From: Pseudoflavonifractor sp. 60
GTDB lineage: Bacteria > Bacillota > Clostridia > Oscillospirales > Oscillospiraceae
Assembly: GCF_009911645.1 (NCBI RefSeq)
Contig: NZ_QWKI01000158.1
Coordinates: forward strand, 1 to 32,617
Direction of reading: 5' to 3'
DNA: 32,617 bases
Both the position numbers and the translations under genes were made by a program. Shown piece after piece: positions 1-7,262 of the stretch (position 1 is the stretch's first letter; every line of letters starts with the position of its first letter). The notes below the pieces were generated by a model. It did not search any database. It saw only the letters and a list, made by a program, of their open reading frames with translations, and was not told where the DNA came from.

Positions 1-48
1 ACGGGACGCGCTTGCTAGTAACATAGGGCTTTGCCCGCATATGAAATA

Positions 49-75
49 CCCCCGGCTTCGCCGGGGGATATTTAT
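49..75 (+). terminator. Intrinsic terminator of an upstream gene
   Basis: A 7-bp G+C stem (49-55 with 61-67) with a TTCG-containing loop is followed by an AT-rich tract with several T residues. It ends a transcript that enters the window from the left; the gene itself lies outside the window. Confidence 0.75.
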
Positions 76-110
76 TTTACCGGGATTTGTAAAAAATGTA
101 TAAAACCATC

Positions 111-139
111 TAGACATATCGTTAAAAATATGTTATATT
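111..139 (+). promoter_or_regulatory. Sigma-A-type promoter of the phosphoribosyltransferase-like gene
   Basis: TAGACA at 111-116 and TATATT at 134-139 are separated by 17 bases, about 45 bases ahead of the start codon. A strong AGGAGG follows at 171-176. Confidence 0.6.
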
Positions 140-183
140 TAGAAAGAGCTGTATCCCCAAAATGAAGCAAAGGAGGAGTCTTG

Positions 184-825
184 ATGGAGCCTAAGTTTTT
201 TAAGATCCCTGTATGTGTAGGTGATGTGTCGCTTCGCGTAGCCAGGGGGCACTTTGCCACACGGAACAGCCATACCAACTATTTTGTTGACGTGACAAAC
301 CAGCAGTCCTGTATTCGGGATGCGGAGGCGGTAGCCCAGCAGTTGGCCCAGCGCAATTTGACAAGCTCAACGCCGGTGGACACCATCCTGTGTCTGGACG
401 GAACCCGGGTCATTGGCACCTGCCTGGCTCAGAAGCTGACCCAGGACGGTTTTCGTTCTATCAACGCCAGAAAAGATGTTTATGTCCTCCGGGAGCATGT
501 GGGCACCAGCGGCGAGCTGATTTTCCGCGACAATGCCAAGCCCATGCTGGAGGGGAAAAATATTCTGTTGCTGCTGGCGTCGGTCACCACCGGCAGCACG
601 GTCCGGCGGGGGATCCGCTGCGTGGAGCACTACCAGGGAAAACTGGCGGGCATCGCCGCCATCTACAGCCACCTGAAGGAACTGGATGGGATTCCGATCA
701 TCTCTCTGTTTGATACCAATGACCTGCCCGGCTACGCCAGCTACACCCCGGAGGAGTGCCCCATGTGCCGGGAGAAGCGGGAGCTGGACGCGGTGGTGGA
801 CAAATTTGGCTATTCCGCGCTGTAA
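184..825 (+). CDS. Phosphoribosyltransferase-like protein (orotate PRTase-like fold)
   Basis: The 213-residue product resembles type I phosphoribosyltransferases of the orotate PRTase group. The PRPP-loop region is at about residues 127-139 (ILLLLASVTTGST): the TTGST part that would hold the PRPP phosphate is present, but the two acidic residues that normally precede it are replaced by Ala-Ser. A CPMC pair (Cys192, Cys195) near the C-terminus could bind a metal. I chose ATG 184 over the in-frame TTG at 181 because AGGAGG (171-176) is then 7 bases away rather than 4. The gene is monocistronic, between its own promoter and terminator. From memory, related clostridial proteins share the Ala-Ser change, so it may be a regulatory or non-catalytic family; the true substrate cannot be told from sequence. 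Confidence 0.7.
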   Translation: MEPKFFKIPVCVGDVSLRVARGHFATRNSHTNYFVDVTNQQSCIRDAEAVAQQLAQRNLTSSTPVDTILCLDGTRVIGTCLAQKLTQDGFRSINARKDVYVLREHVGTSGELIFRDNAKPMLEGKNILLLLASVTTGSTVRRGIRCVEHYQGKLAGIAAIYSHLKELDGIPIISLFDTNDLPGYASYTPEECPMCREKRELDAVVDKFGYSAL

Positions 826-848
826 GCAGGGGAGCGCAGTGCGGCAGA

Positions 849-880
849 GGGGACACGCGGCGGCGTGTCCCCTAAAAATT
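849..880 (+). terminator. Intrinsic terminator after the PRTase-like gene
   Basis: A perfect 10-bp stem (849-858 with 863-872) with a GGCG loop is followed by an A/T-rich stretch. The T-tract is imperfect, so efficiency is uncertain. Confidence 0.65.
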
Positions 881-905
881 TCTTTAGCGAATTAAAAATT
901 GGGGG

Positions 906-934
906 TTGACAAAGGGGAGAAGAGCCGCTATAAT
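906..934 (+). promoter_or_regulatory. Consensus sigma-A promoter of the trpXYZ T-box operon
   Basis: Perfect TTGACA (906-911) and perfect TATAAT (929-934) with a 17-base spacer. Transcription should start near 941, so about 385 bases of leader precede the first start codon. Confidence 0.9.
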
Positions 935-944
935 AACCCCAACA

Positions 945-1221
945 ACCAAACAGCAAGTAAACCTGTGAGAAAGAGTAGTAGCCGGCAGAGCAAACCCTTC
1001 AGAGAGTCCCGGGTGGTGTGATCGGGGCGGGGCGCGGCCAGGTGAATGGACTTTCGAGGGCGGCTTGAACGGGAGACCAAGTAGATGCCGACGGGGACCC
1101 ACCCGTTATCCATCGGGCACGCGTGATGGCGCGTGAAGCGAGCGGACGTTTTTGACGTCAATTTGGGTGGTATCGCAGGAGTGCAGCTCTTGTCCCATGG
1201 GGGATGAGGGGCTGTTTTTTT
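945..1221 (+). promoter_or_regulatory. T-box riboswitch with a UGG (tryptophan) specifier
   Basis: The leader has the expected T-box order. An AGTA-containing 5' arm lies near 974, then the AGAGAG...GGTGGTGTGA distal stem I signature (about 1001-1020), then a GAA-TGG-A specifier loop with TGG at 1047-1049. The T-box core TGGGTGGTATCGCAGG is at 1164-1179 and a terminator follows. T-boxes sense uncharged tRNA: the anticodon pairs with the specifier and the acceptor end with the T-box bulge, which prevents termination. A Trp codon in the specifier loop predicts induction on tryptophan starvation. The bulge reads UGGU, which would pair with A73 by Watson-Crick or with G73 by wobble. The specifier assignment rests on pattern reading, not on a folded model. 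Confidence 0.88.
1184..1221 (+). terminator. Regulated terminator of the T-box leader
   Basis: CAGCTCTTGTCCC (1184-1196) pairs, with a few wobbles, with 1201-1214, and a run of Ts follows to 1221. It would compete with an antiterminator that uses the T-box core just upstream. Confidence 0.8.
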
Positions 1222-1327
1222 GTTGCTCCAAACAGGGAAACAGCCTGACGCCGCCCCTCCAACAAACCCGGGCCCCGGCAAGGCCCCGCATCTGCCGCCT
1301 AAATAAATTTTATTGGAGGAACCCAAA

Positions 1328-2458
1328 ATGAAAAAGACTAGCATGATGAAAAAGGCTCTGACCCTGGCCCTGTCTCTGGCCATGACTATGTCCCTGGCCG
1401 CCTGCGGCGGAACCGGAACGACCAAGCAGCCTTCCACCACCAGCTCCGGAGCCTCTGGCGGCGCTCAGCCGGGCGCAAGCTCCAGCAGTACCCAGTTGGG
1501 CGGCGGCGAGACCTACAAGATCGGCATCTGCAACTATGTGGACGATGCCTCTCTGAACCAGATCAATGAGAATATCCAGGCCCGGCTGGCCGAAATCAGC
1601 GCGGACCGTGGCGTCACCTTTGATATTCAGTACCAAAATCCCAACGGCGACCCCGCGGTAATGAACCAGATTATCTCCAACTTCCAGGCGGACAAGGTGG
1701 ACCTGATGGTGGGTATTGCAACCCCCGTGGCTATGGCCATGCAGGCGGCCACCGAGGACAGCCAGATTCCTGTGGTCTTCTCCGCCGTCTCCGACCCGGT
1801 GAGCGCCGAGCTGGTCGCCTCCCTGGAGGCCCCCGGAGCCAACATCACCGGCACCTCTGACTATCTGGACACCAACTCCATCATGAACCTGATCTTCGCC
1901 GCCGACCCGGAGGCCAGTAAGATCGGCTTTTTGTACAACGTGGGCCAGGACTCCTCCGCAACCCCCATTGCCCACGCCAAGGAGTATCTGGACACCAAGG
2001 GCGTGCCCTATGTGGAGCGCACCGGCACCAACGCCGCAGAGGTGATGCAGGCCGCCCAGGCCCTGGTTGCAGACGGCGTGGACGCCATTTTTACCCCCAC
2101 CGACAACACCATTATGGAGTTCTACCTGGCGATTTATGAGATTTTTGTGGATGCCGGCATCCCCCACTACACCGGGGCCGACTCCTTTGCCCTCAATGGC
2201 GCTTTCCTGGGCTACGGCGTGGACTACGCCAACCTGGGCCGGGAGACCGCCGACATGATTGCTGAAATCCTTCTGGACGGCGCCGATCCCGCCGGGATGG
2301 CCGTCAAGACCTTTGATAACGGCACCGCCACCGTCAACACTGAGACCTGCGCCGCCCTGGGCTACGACTTCGCCGATATCGAGGCCGCCTTCGCCCCCCT
2401 GTGTACCAAGGTGCAGACCATCACCACCGCCGAGAGCTTCAGCGACCTGAATGGCTGA
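1328..2458 (+). CDS. trpX: Substrate-binding lipoprotein of a tryptophan-type ABC importer (TrpX-like)
   Basis: This 376-residue protein starts with a Lys-rich n-region, a hydrophobic h-region and a lipobox LAAC with Cys26 as the lipidation site. A low-complexity Ser/Gly/Thr linker follows to about residue 60. The mature part (about residue 65 on) is a periplasmic-binding fold of the ABC_sub_bind family (PF04392 type), with segments such as VDLMVGIATPVAMAM and SKIGFLYNVG typical of that family. It would capture the solute outside the membrane for the permease and ATPase encoded next. ATG 1328 follows GGAGGA with 7 bases of spacing; an in-frame TTG at 1313 would lie upstream of this ribosome binding site and is rejected. 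Tryptophan or a related compound is inferred from the UGG T-box and the known trpXYZ arrangement, not from binding residues. Confidence 0.85.
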   Translation: MKKTSMMKKALTLALSLAMTMSLAACGGTGTTKQPSTTSSGASGGAQPGASSSSTQLGGGETYKIGICNYVDDASLNQINENIQARLAEISADRGVTFDIQYQNPNGDPAVMNQIISNFQADKVDLMVGIATPVAMAMQAATEDSQIPVVFSAVSDPVSAELVASLEAPGANITGTSDYLDTNSIMNLIFAADPEASKIGFLYNVGQDSSATPIAHAKEYLDTKGVPYVERTGTNAAEVMQAAQALVADGVDAIFTPTDNTIMEFYLAIYEIFVDAGIPHYTGADSFALNGAFLGYGVDYANLGRETADMIAEILLDGADPAGMAVKTFDNGTATVNTETCAALGYDFADIEAAFAPLCTKVQTITTAESFSDLNG

Positions 2459-2531
2459 GCATTCCGCGCCCCTCTCACCCCGCCGGGGGAGAGGCGGAAG
2501 CGGCGGCAGCAATTTGTAAGGAGGAATCCCT

Positions 2532-3473
2532 ATGGACCCATCCGCTCTGCTGGCCGTGGGCCAGACCGCCCTGGAGTTGGGGCTGATTTGTTCCCTGACT
2601 GTGCTGGCCCTGTTTTTGAGCTACTCCATGCTCAACGTCTGCGACCTGTCCACCGACGGCTGCTTTACCCTAGGCGCGGCGGTGGGGGCCATGGTGGCCG
2701 CCGCCGGACATCCCCTGCTGTCCGTTCCTGCCGCCATGCTGGCAGGGGTGTGCTCCGGCTTTGTCACCGCTGTCCTCCAGACCAAGCTGGGCATTGACAG
2801 CCTGCTGGCCGGGATTATTGTCAACACCGGGCTGTACTCGGTGAATATTGCCGTCATGTCCGGCTCCTCCCTGGTCAACCTGAACAAAAAAGATACCGTG
2901 TTCACCATGGCTAAGGACCTGCTGGCGGGGACTCCCCTGGAGGGACAGTACACCGCTGTGGTGGCTGCCCTGGCGGTGGTGCTGACCGTGGCTTTCCTGA
3001 CCCTCTTCCTCAATACCCGCCTGGGGCTGGCCATTCGGGCTACCGGAAACAATCCGGATATGGTGCGATCCTCCTCCATTAACCCGGTGTTTACCACTGT
3101 TGTGGGGCTGTGTGTGGCCAATGCCTTTACCGGTCTGTCCGGCTGTCTCATGGCCCAGTCCCAGAAGTCGGCGGAGATCAACATCGGCAGCGGTATGGTC
3201 ACCATCGCCCTGGCCTCCCTGCTCATCGGGACAACCCTTCTGGGCCGGGGCTCCATCCTTGTTCGTGCCGTGGGCATGGTGCTGGGGGCCTTTATCTTCC
3301 GCATGGTCTACGCCGTGGCCCTGCGGCTGGATATGCCCGCCTTTATGCTCAAGCTGGTGTCCTCCGTCATTGTGGCGCTGGCCATCTCGGTGCCCTATCT
3401 GAAACAGCAGTGGCCCACCATCCGCCGCCGTCTGTTCTACAAAAAGGCCGCCGCGGTCAGGGGAGGGAATTGA
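2532..3473 (+). CDS. trpY: ABC importer permease (TrpY-like)
   Basis: A 313-residue, very hydrophobic protein with eight or more predicted membrane segments, of the branched-chain amino-acid/ribose-type permease superfamily. The stretch LGLAIRATGNNPDMVRSSSI (about residues 165-184) is the cytoplasmic coupling-loop region that contacts the ATPase; the EAA-like Gly and the RATG/N pattern are visible. It follows trpX by 73 bases, with AAGGAGGA 6 bases ahead of ATG, and leads directly into trpZ. It forms the membrane channel of the T-box-controlled importer. The protein ends in a short basic tail. Confidence 0.85.
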   Translation: MDPSALLAVGQTALELGLICSLTVLALFLSYSMLNVCDLSTDGCFTLGAAVGAMVAAAGHPLLSVPAAMLAGVCSGFVTAVLQTKLGIDSLLAGIIVNTGLYSVNIAVMSGSSLVNLNKKDTVFTMAKDLLAGTPLEGQYTAVVAALAVVLTVAFLTLFLNTRLGLAIRATGNNPDMVRSSSINPVFTTVVGLCVANAFTGLSGCLMAQSQKSAEINIGSGMVTIALASLLIGTTLLGRGSILVRAVGMVLGAFIFRMVYAVALRLDMPAFMLKLVSSVIVALAISVPYLKQQWPTIRRRLFYKKAAAVRGGN

Positions 3474-3474
3474 T

Positions 3475-4260
3475 ATGCTGAATATAACCCACATCTCCAA
3501 GACCTTTAACCCCGGCACAGTGAACGAGAAAAAGGCCATTACCGACCTGTCCCTCCACCTGGCTCCTGGCGATTTTGTTACCATCATTGGTTCCAACGGG
3601 GCGGGCAAATCAACCCTGTTCAATGCTGTTGCGGGCAGCTTTCTCACTGACAGCGGCTCCATTGTGCTGGACGGTCAGGACGTCACCTTTATGCCCGAGT
3701 TCCGCCGGGCCAAGTCCATTGGGCGGCTGTTCCAGGACCCCATGCGGGGCAGCGCGCCGGGGATGACCATTGAGGAGAATTTGGCCCTGGCGGCGGGCAG
3801 CGGGGGCTGGTTCTCCCACATGGGCCAGAAGGACAGAAAGCGTTTTTGGGACCGGCTGGCCCTGCTGGACATGGGGCTGGAGGACCGGATGAAGCAGCCG
3901 GTGGGCCTGCTCTCGGGGGGACAGCGGCAGGCGCTGACCCTGCTTATGGCCACCATGAATCCTCCGAAGCTGCTGCTGCTGGACGAGCACACTGCCGCCC
4001 TGGACCCGGGGACGGCGGAAAAGGTGCTGAAGATCACCCGGGAGGTGGTGGCGGAGCACAGGATCACCACCATGATGGTCACCCACAACATGAATCAGGC
4101 CCTGGAGCTGGGCAACCGCACGTTGATGATGGACGGCGGGAACATTGTGCTGGACATCAGCGGCAAGGAGCGAGAGGATCTCACCGTCCGGGACCTGCTG
4201 GAGAAGTTCAAGGCCAACGCCGGCAAGGCGCTGGATAATGACCGCATTCTTCTGTCGTAA
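3475..4260 (+). CDS. trpZ: ABC importer ATP-binding protein (TrpZ-like)
   Basis: A 261-residue ABC ATPase with all the expected motifs: Walker A GSNGAGKST (39-47), Q-loop Gln87, signature LSGGQ (146-150), Walker B LLLLDE (166-171) and H-loop His204. It would dimerise on the inner face of the membrane and power uptake through the TrpY-like permease. The start codon is one base after the trpY stop codon, and its ribosome binding site GGGGAGGG lies inside the end of trpY, so translation is probably coupled. After Walker B the D-loop region reads DEHTAALD, with His where most ABC proteins have Pro. That variant is common in this subfamily as far as I recall. Confidence 0.9.
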   Translation: MLNITHISKTFNPGTVNEKKAITDLSLHLAPGDFVTIIGSNGAGKSTLFNAVAGSFLTDSGSIVLDGQDVTFMPEFRRAKSIGRLFQDPMRGSAPGMTIEENLALAAGSGGWFSHMGQKDRKRFWDRLALLDMGLEDRMKQPVGLLSGGQRQALTLLMATMNPPKLLLLDEHTAALDPGTAEKVLKITREVVAEHRITTMMVTHNMNQALELGNRTLMMDGGNIVLDISGKEREDLTVRDLLEKFKANAGKALDNDRILLS

Positions 4261-4264
4261 ACCC

Positions 4265-4302
4265 TGGACCACCGCGGATGCGGTGGTCCAAAATTTTTTT
4301 TT
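4265..4302 (+). terminator. Terminator of the trpXYZ operon
   Basis: A perfect 11-bp stem (4265-4275 with 4280-4290), a 4-base loop, then AAA and nine Ts. A strong intrinsic terminator. Confidence 0.93.
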
Positions 4303-4387
4303 GCGCCGCTGAGATTTTATCCCACCTTCGCGGATATTACTTGATGAAAGGCCTTTCAAGAACAGATTTCCCAGGAGGTGAACGCCT

Positions 4388-4894
4388 TTGACGCAGGAAG
4401 CCTTTGCCCAGGCGGCCCGGACCTACGGGGATACCGTCTACCGGATTGCGTATCATGCCCTGAACAGCCGCGCTGACGCTGAGGACGTGACCCAGACCGT
4501 GCTTTTAAAGCTGTACGAGTGCAAAAAGGAATTTGAGAGCGAGGAGCATATGAAGCACTGGATCCTGCGGGTTGCGGTGAATGAGAGCCGGAAGCTGCTG
4601 CGCTCCTTCTGGCGGCGGACGTTGGTGCCCCTGGAGGAGTGGCAGGAGCGGGCCGCCCCGGAGGACCCGGCCCGGGCGGAGGTGCTGGAGGCGGTGATGG
4701 CCCTGGAGCCCAAGTACCGCCTGGCCGTCTACCTCTACTACTACGAGGGACTGACGGTAGCTGAGGCTGCCGCCGTGATGAAGGCCAACGTGTCCACTGT
4801 GCAGACCTGGCTGCTCCGGGCCCGGGAGCGGCTGCGCAGGGAACTGGTGAAAAAGGAGGAATCTGTCTGTGTTCGACCCGAAATTGTACCGTGA
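4388..4894 (+). CDS. ECF-type RNA polymerase sigma factor
   Basis: A 168-residue sigma-70-family protein with only regions 2 and 4, as in ECF sigma factors. Region 2 has the core-binding helix around DAEDVTQTVLLKLY (about residues 30-43). Region 4 has a helix-turn-helix around LTVAEAAAVMKANVSTVQTW (about residues 121-140) for the -35 element. The start is TTG: AGGAGGTG (4373-4380) sits 7 bases before it and no ATG fits better. The next gene encodes a single-pass membrane protein and overlaps by 26 bases, the usual layout for a sigma factor with its membrane-bound partner, so it probably responds to an envelope signal. Its regulon is not visible here. Confidence 0.88.
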   Translation: MTQEAFAQAARTYGDTVYRIAYHALNSRADAEDVTQTVLLKLYECKKEFESEEHMKHWILRVAVNESRKLLRSFWRRTLVPLEEWQERAAPEDPARAEVLEAVMALEPKYRLAVYLYYYEGLTVAEAAAVMKANVSTVQTWLLRARERLRRELVKKEESVCVRPEIVP

Positions 4895-5525
4895 AGCGTG
4901 CCGGGAGCTGCGAGCCCCCGAGGATAAAATTGAGGAGATCATTGCTATGACTGAGAAGACCAATCAGAAGATCCGCCGTCCCCTGCGCACCGCCCTGATC
5001 TGCGCCGCCGCCTTGGCTATGATGGTGGTCAGCGTGGCCGCCGCCAACCCGGAGGGCGTGCAGGAGTTTTTCTACAACATTGCCTCCATCGTCCAGGTGG
5101 ATGACTACCGTCAGGACCTGATTACCGTGGACGGGGAGAAGGTGACCCTGTACTCCTGCCCCGAGGCCGGCGTGGAGGAGCGTGATGGCCGGGCGATTCT
5201 GATGATTGACGGCAAGGAGGCCGCTGATATCACCGATGAACTGAAGGCCGAGGGCCGCTACACCTATGAGAGCGTCAGCGAGGGGAGCCGCCTGGTGGTG
5301 ACTGTGGAGGGCTGGCTGGATGACTGGACCGCCGCAGTCACGATTGGCGACCCCAACGGGTCGACCTATACCTTCTCCAGCGACAGTCAGGGAAACGGGA
5401 GCGCCAGTTCTCCTGCTTATGAAGTGGAAAACTTCTTTGTGACCGGTGACGGCCTGGAGGATGTGGACGGGGAAATTACCGTTGGCCTCTATATAACAGA
5501 TGCGGAAGATCCCGCGCAGCACTAA
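4869..5525 (+). CDS. Membrane-anchored anti-sigma-like protein
   Basis: A 218-residue protein with a charged cytoplasmic N-terminus (about 1-40) and one membrane segment (about 41-60, TALICAAALAMMVVSVAAA). An extracellular domain of about 155 residues follows, rich in beta-prone and acidic sequence. The start is GTG 4869, 8 bases after AAGGAGGA at the very end of the sigma gene, giving a 26-base overlap and translational coupling. The layout matches an anti-sigma factor that holds the ECF sigma factor at the membrane. I see no zinc-binding anti-sigma motif, and the outer domain resembles the ones annotated DUF4179/RsgI-like only loosely. The anti-sigma role is inferred from position and topology. 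Confidence 0.75.
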   Translation: MFDPKLYREACRELRAPEDKIEEIIAMTEKTNQKIRRPLRTALICAAALAMMVVSVAAANPEGVQEFFYNIASIVQVDDYRQDLITVDGEKVTLYSCPEAGVEERDGRAILMIDGKEAADITDELKAEGRYTYESVSEGSRLVVTVEGWLDDWTAAVTIGDPNGSTYTFSSDSQGNGSASSPAYEVENFFVTGDGLEDVDGEITVGLYITDAEDPAQH

Positions 5526-5537
5526 ATCTATCATCCG

Positions 5538-5564
5538 CGCCCCGGGAAACCGGGGTGTTTTTTA
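5538..5564 (+). terminator. Terminator of the sigma/anti-sigma operon
   Basis: A 6-bp G+C stem (5540-5545 with 5550-5555) closes a GAAA tetraloop, followed by TGTTTTTTATT. Confidence 0.88.
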
Positions 5565-5568
5565 TTCC

Positions 5569-5601
5569 TTGACACAAGATAGATATCATGGTATATACTA
5601 T
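5569..5601 (+). promoter_or_regulatory. vapBC promoter with an overlapping palindromic operator
   Basis: TTGACA at 5569-5574 and a TATATA/TATACT -10 region at 5592-5599, with 17-19 bases between them depending on register. The -10 lies inside the perfect 8-bp palindrome GTATATAC (5591-5598), and the 6-bp palindrome GATATC is at 5582-5587. VapB-type antitoxins commonly repress their own operon through AT-rich palindromes like this; autoregulation is inferred. Confidence 0.6.
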
Positions 5602-5619
5602 AGTCAGGAGGTGACGGAC

Positions 5620-5850
5620 ATGGAGACAGCAAAGGTGTTTGAAAACGGAAGGAGCCAGGCGGTGCGTCTGCCGAAAAAGTTCCGTTTCAACACAGATGAG
5701 GTGGTGGTACAGCAGCTGGGCGAGGCGGTGCTCCTGGTGCCCAAGGAAGCGCTGTGGAAGACCTTCATGGACGGTTTGGAGGGTTTTACCGATGATATTT
5801 TCGAGAATGGGCGGGAGCAGGACGCACTGGAGGAGAGAGATACGCTGTGA
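5620..5850 (+). CDS. vapB: VapB-type antitoxin (SpoVT/AbrB fold)
   Basis: A 76-residue protein. Residues 1-45 form a swapped-hairpin AbrB-like DNA-binding domain with the family pattern VFENGRSQAVRLPKKFRF. The acidic C-terminus (residues 50-76) is the part that normally wraps the toxin's active site. ATG 5620 has AGGAGGTGA 7 bases upstream; an in-frame ORF extends back to 5500 but would run through the terminator and promoter, so it is not used. The stop codon overlaps the toxin start (GTGA), giving coupled synthesis. It neutralises VapC and probably represses the operon. Confidence 0.9.
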   Translation: METAKVFENGRSQAVRLPKKFRFNTDEVVVQQLGEAVLLVPKEALWKTFMDGLEGFTDDIFENGREQDALEERDTL

Positions 5851-6248
5851 GCTATATGCTGGATACGAATATCTGTATTTACGCCATAAAAAAGAGACCA
5901 GAAAAGGTGTTGTACCACCTGAAGGAAGAGCTTTACAGCGGACTTTGTATCTCGGCTGTTACATTGGCTGAGCTGGAGTACGGTGTGCGGCACAGTGCCA
6001 ATCCCGCCAAAAATGAGCAAGCACTGCTTCGGTTTTTGATCCCATTCAGCGTACTGCCCTTTGGGGTGGATGCGGCGTCAGAGTATGGAGAGATTAGAAG
6101 CTGTCTGCAAGCGCAGGGGAGACCCATCGGCCCATTGGATATGCTGATTGCAGGTCATGCCAGAGTGGAGGGTATGACCCTTGTGACCAATAATGTCCGG
6201 GAGTTTGAGCGGGTTCCCAACCTGAAAATTGAGAATTGGACGGACTGA
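5847..6248 (+). CDS. vapC: VapC-type PIN-domain ribonuclease toxin
   Basis: A 133-residue PIN-domain protein, full length for VapC. The acidic Mg-binding residues are visible: Asp6 in MLDTNI, Glu42 in AELEYG and Asp98 in PLDMLIAGHA, with the polar N115-N116 before REF as the fourth site. VapC toxins cleave tRNA or rRNA when freed from the antitoxin. The start is GTG and shares four bases with the end of vapB. All catalytic positions are intact, so the toxin is probably active. The RNA target cannot be read from the sequence. Confidence 0.92.
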   Translation: MSYMLDTNICIYAIKKRPEKVLYHLKEELYSGLCISAVTLAELEYGVRHSANPAKNEQALLRFLIPFSVLPFGVDAASEYGEIRSCLQAQGRPIGPLDMLIAGHARVEGMTLVTNNVREFERVPNLKIENWTD

Positions 6249-6256
6249 TTTTTTCC

Positions 6257-6284
6257 GCGCCCCGGTTTCCTGGGGCGCTTTTTA
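6257..6284 (+). terminator. Terminator of vapBC
   Basis: A 7-bp stem GCGCCCC/GGGGCGC (6257-6263 with 6272-6278) is followed by TTTTT. Confidence 0.88.
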
Positions 6285-6363
6285 CATTCTCCAGCCGACG
6301 GCGGGAATGGCCAGAAGCACAAAAAAGAATGGTGGGCGAAAGAAAACCTTCATGGAAATTTCA

Positions 6364-6392
6364 TAGACATTTTTCCGCTTCCATGGTAGAAT
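6364..6392 (+). promoter_or_regulatory. Promoter of the glycan gene cluster
   Basis: TAGACA (6364-6369) and TAGAAT (6387-6392) are spaced by 17 bases. The predicted start near 6399 leaves about 115 bases of leader before the WecG-type gene. Confidence 0.65.
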
Positions 6393-6418
6393 AACAAAAT
6401 AGTATCCGGAAAAGTATT

Positions 6419-6503
6419 CCTGCCGCCGTTTGAGCGACTGCCCCTCAGGGCATGATGACTTGAGAGGCAAAACGGTGTCAGGGCAGAGGGCGCCGAAGGG
6501 CGT
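6419..6503 (+). promoter_or_regulatory. Structured 5' leader ahead of the glycan cluster, class unknown
   Basis: A long stem pairs 6419-6431 with 6470-6482, 12 of 13 positions including one G·U. It encloses a perfect 5-bp hairpin (6439-6443 with 6448-6452) and a free GAGAGGCAA segment. A second hairpin CGCC-GAAG-GGCG (6491-6502) ends just before the Shine-Dalgarno GGAGG. This looks like a cis-acting RNA that could control translation. I compared it from memory with the common riboswitch consensus sequences and could not assign it. Confidence 0.4.
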
Positions 6504-6515
6504 ATGGAGGTTTTT

Positions 6516-7238
6516 GTGAAAAAAGAGATTTTAGGGATTCAGTTTGACGACCTGACCCGGCAGGAGGCCGCCCAGGCGGGGGCCGAACTGTTGGCAGAGG
6601 ACAAGTTTCACTATGTGGTGACCCCCAATCCGGAGTTTATCCTGGCGGCAGAGAAGGACAGAGAGTTTTGCCAAGTGCTCAACGGGGCGGATTTGGTGCT
6701 GGCCGACGGCATCGGGGTTGTGTACTCCGCCAGGATTAAGGGTACCCCTCTAAAGGGCAGAGTTCCCGGCATTGAGTTCGCGGCAGATATGCTGGTCTGC
6801 CTCAACGAGACCGGCGGGCGGCTCTATCTGCTGGGAGCCAAACCCGGCGTGGCCGAGGAGGCCGGCAGACGGATTGTGGAGCAGTACCCCAATATTGTCC
6901 TGTGTGGAACCCAGGACGGCTACTTTAAGGACGAGGAGGCCGCCCTGCTGAAGGTGGCCGCTGCCCGGCCCGACCTGCTCTTTGTCTGCCTGGGGGCCCC
7001 CAAGCAGGAGAAGTGGATGGCTCGTTGGGGGAAGCACACCGGAGCCCGGCTGGCCATTGGATTGGGGGGTGCGCTGGACGTCTTTGCCGGAAAGGTGGAG
7101 CGGGCCCCGGAGTCCTGGCAGAAGCTGGGCCTGGAGTGGGCTTACCGCCTGAAAAAGGAGCCCCAGCGGGCGGGACGGATGGCCAAGCTGCCCTTGGTGC
7201 TGGTGAAGGCAGCGGGGGAGCGGTTCAAAAAAAACTGA
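6516..7238 (+). CDS. WecG/TagA/CpsF-family glycosyltransferase
   Basis: This 240-residue protein belongs to the GT26 family, which adds N-acetylmannosamine(uronate) or related sugars to a lipid-linked acceptor in teichoic-acid or capsule assembly. Family blocks are visible: VVTPNPEFIL, LADGIGVVYSARIKG, GRVPGIE, LYLLGAKPGVAEEA, and near the C-terminus LLFVCLGAPKQEKW. I chose GTG 6516 over ATG 6504 because the only ribosome binding site, GGAGG at 6506-6510, would otherwise lie inside the coding region. It is the first gene of a cluster with a GtrII-like protein, a GtrB-like transferase and a GtrA-like flippase candidate. Its exact donor sugar is unknown. Confidence 0.85.
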   Translation: MKKEILGIQFDDLTRQEAAQAGAELLAEDKFHYVVTPNPEFILAAEKDREFCQVLNGADLVLADGIGVVYSARIKGTPLKGRVPGIEFAADMLVCLNETGGRLYLLGAKPGVAEEAGRRIVEQYPNIVLCGTQDGYFKDEEAALLKVAAARPDLLFVCLGAPKQEKWMARWGKHTGARLAIGLGGALDVFAGKVERAPESWQKLGLEWAYRLKKEPQRAGRMAKLPLVLVKAAGERFKKN

Positions 7239-7262
7239 TTTTGGCCCCACAGGAGGGATTAT

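Noticed and set aside
1310-2512. 400-residue minus-strand ORF opposite the TrpX-like gene
   Set aside because: It mirrors the real gene in a GC-rich region, has low-complexity Gly/His/Val composition and no ribosome binding site.
2670-3662. 330-residue minus-strand ORF opposite the permease
   Set aside because: Shadow of the permease/ATPase genes; rich in Gly, His and Gln with no family match.
4356-5534. 392-residue minus-strand ORF opposite the sigma/anti-sigma genes
   Set aside because: Covers two well-supported plus-strand genes and becomes Pro/Ser/Arg low-complexity sequence.
6399-6510. Known riboswitch classes for the glycan-operon leader
   Set aside because: Compared from memory with c-di-GMP, lysine, glycine, cobalamin, SAM, THF and purine consensus patterns; the conserved blocks are not there in order.
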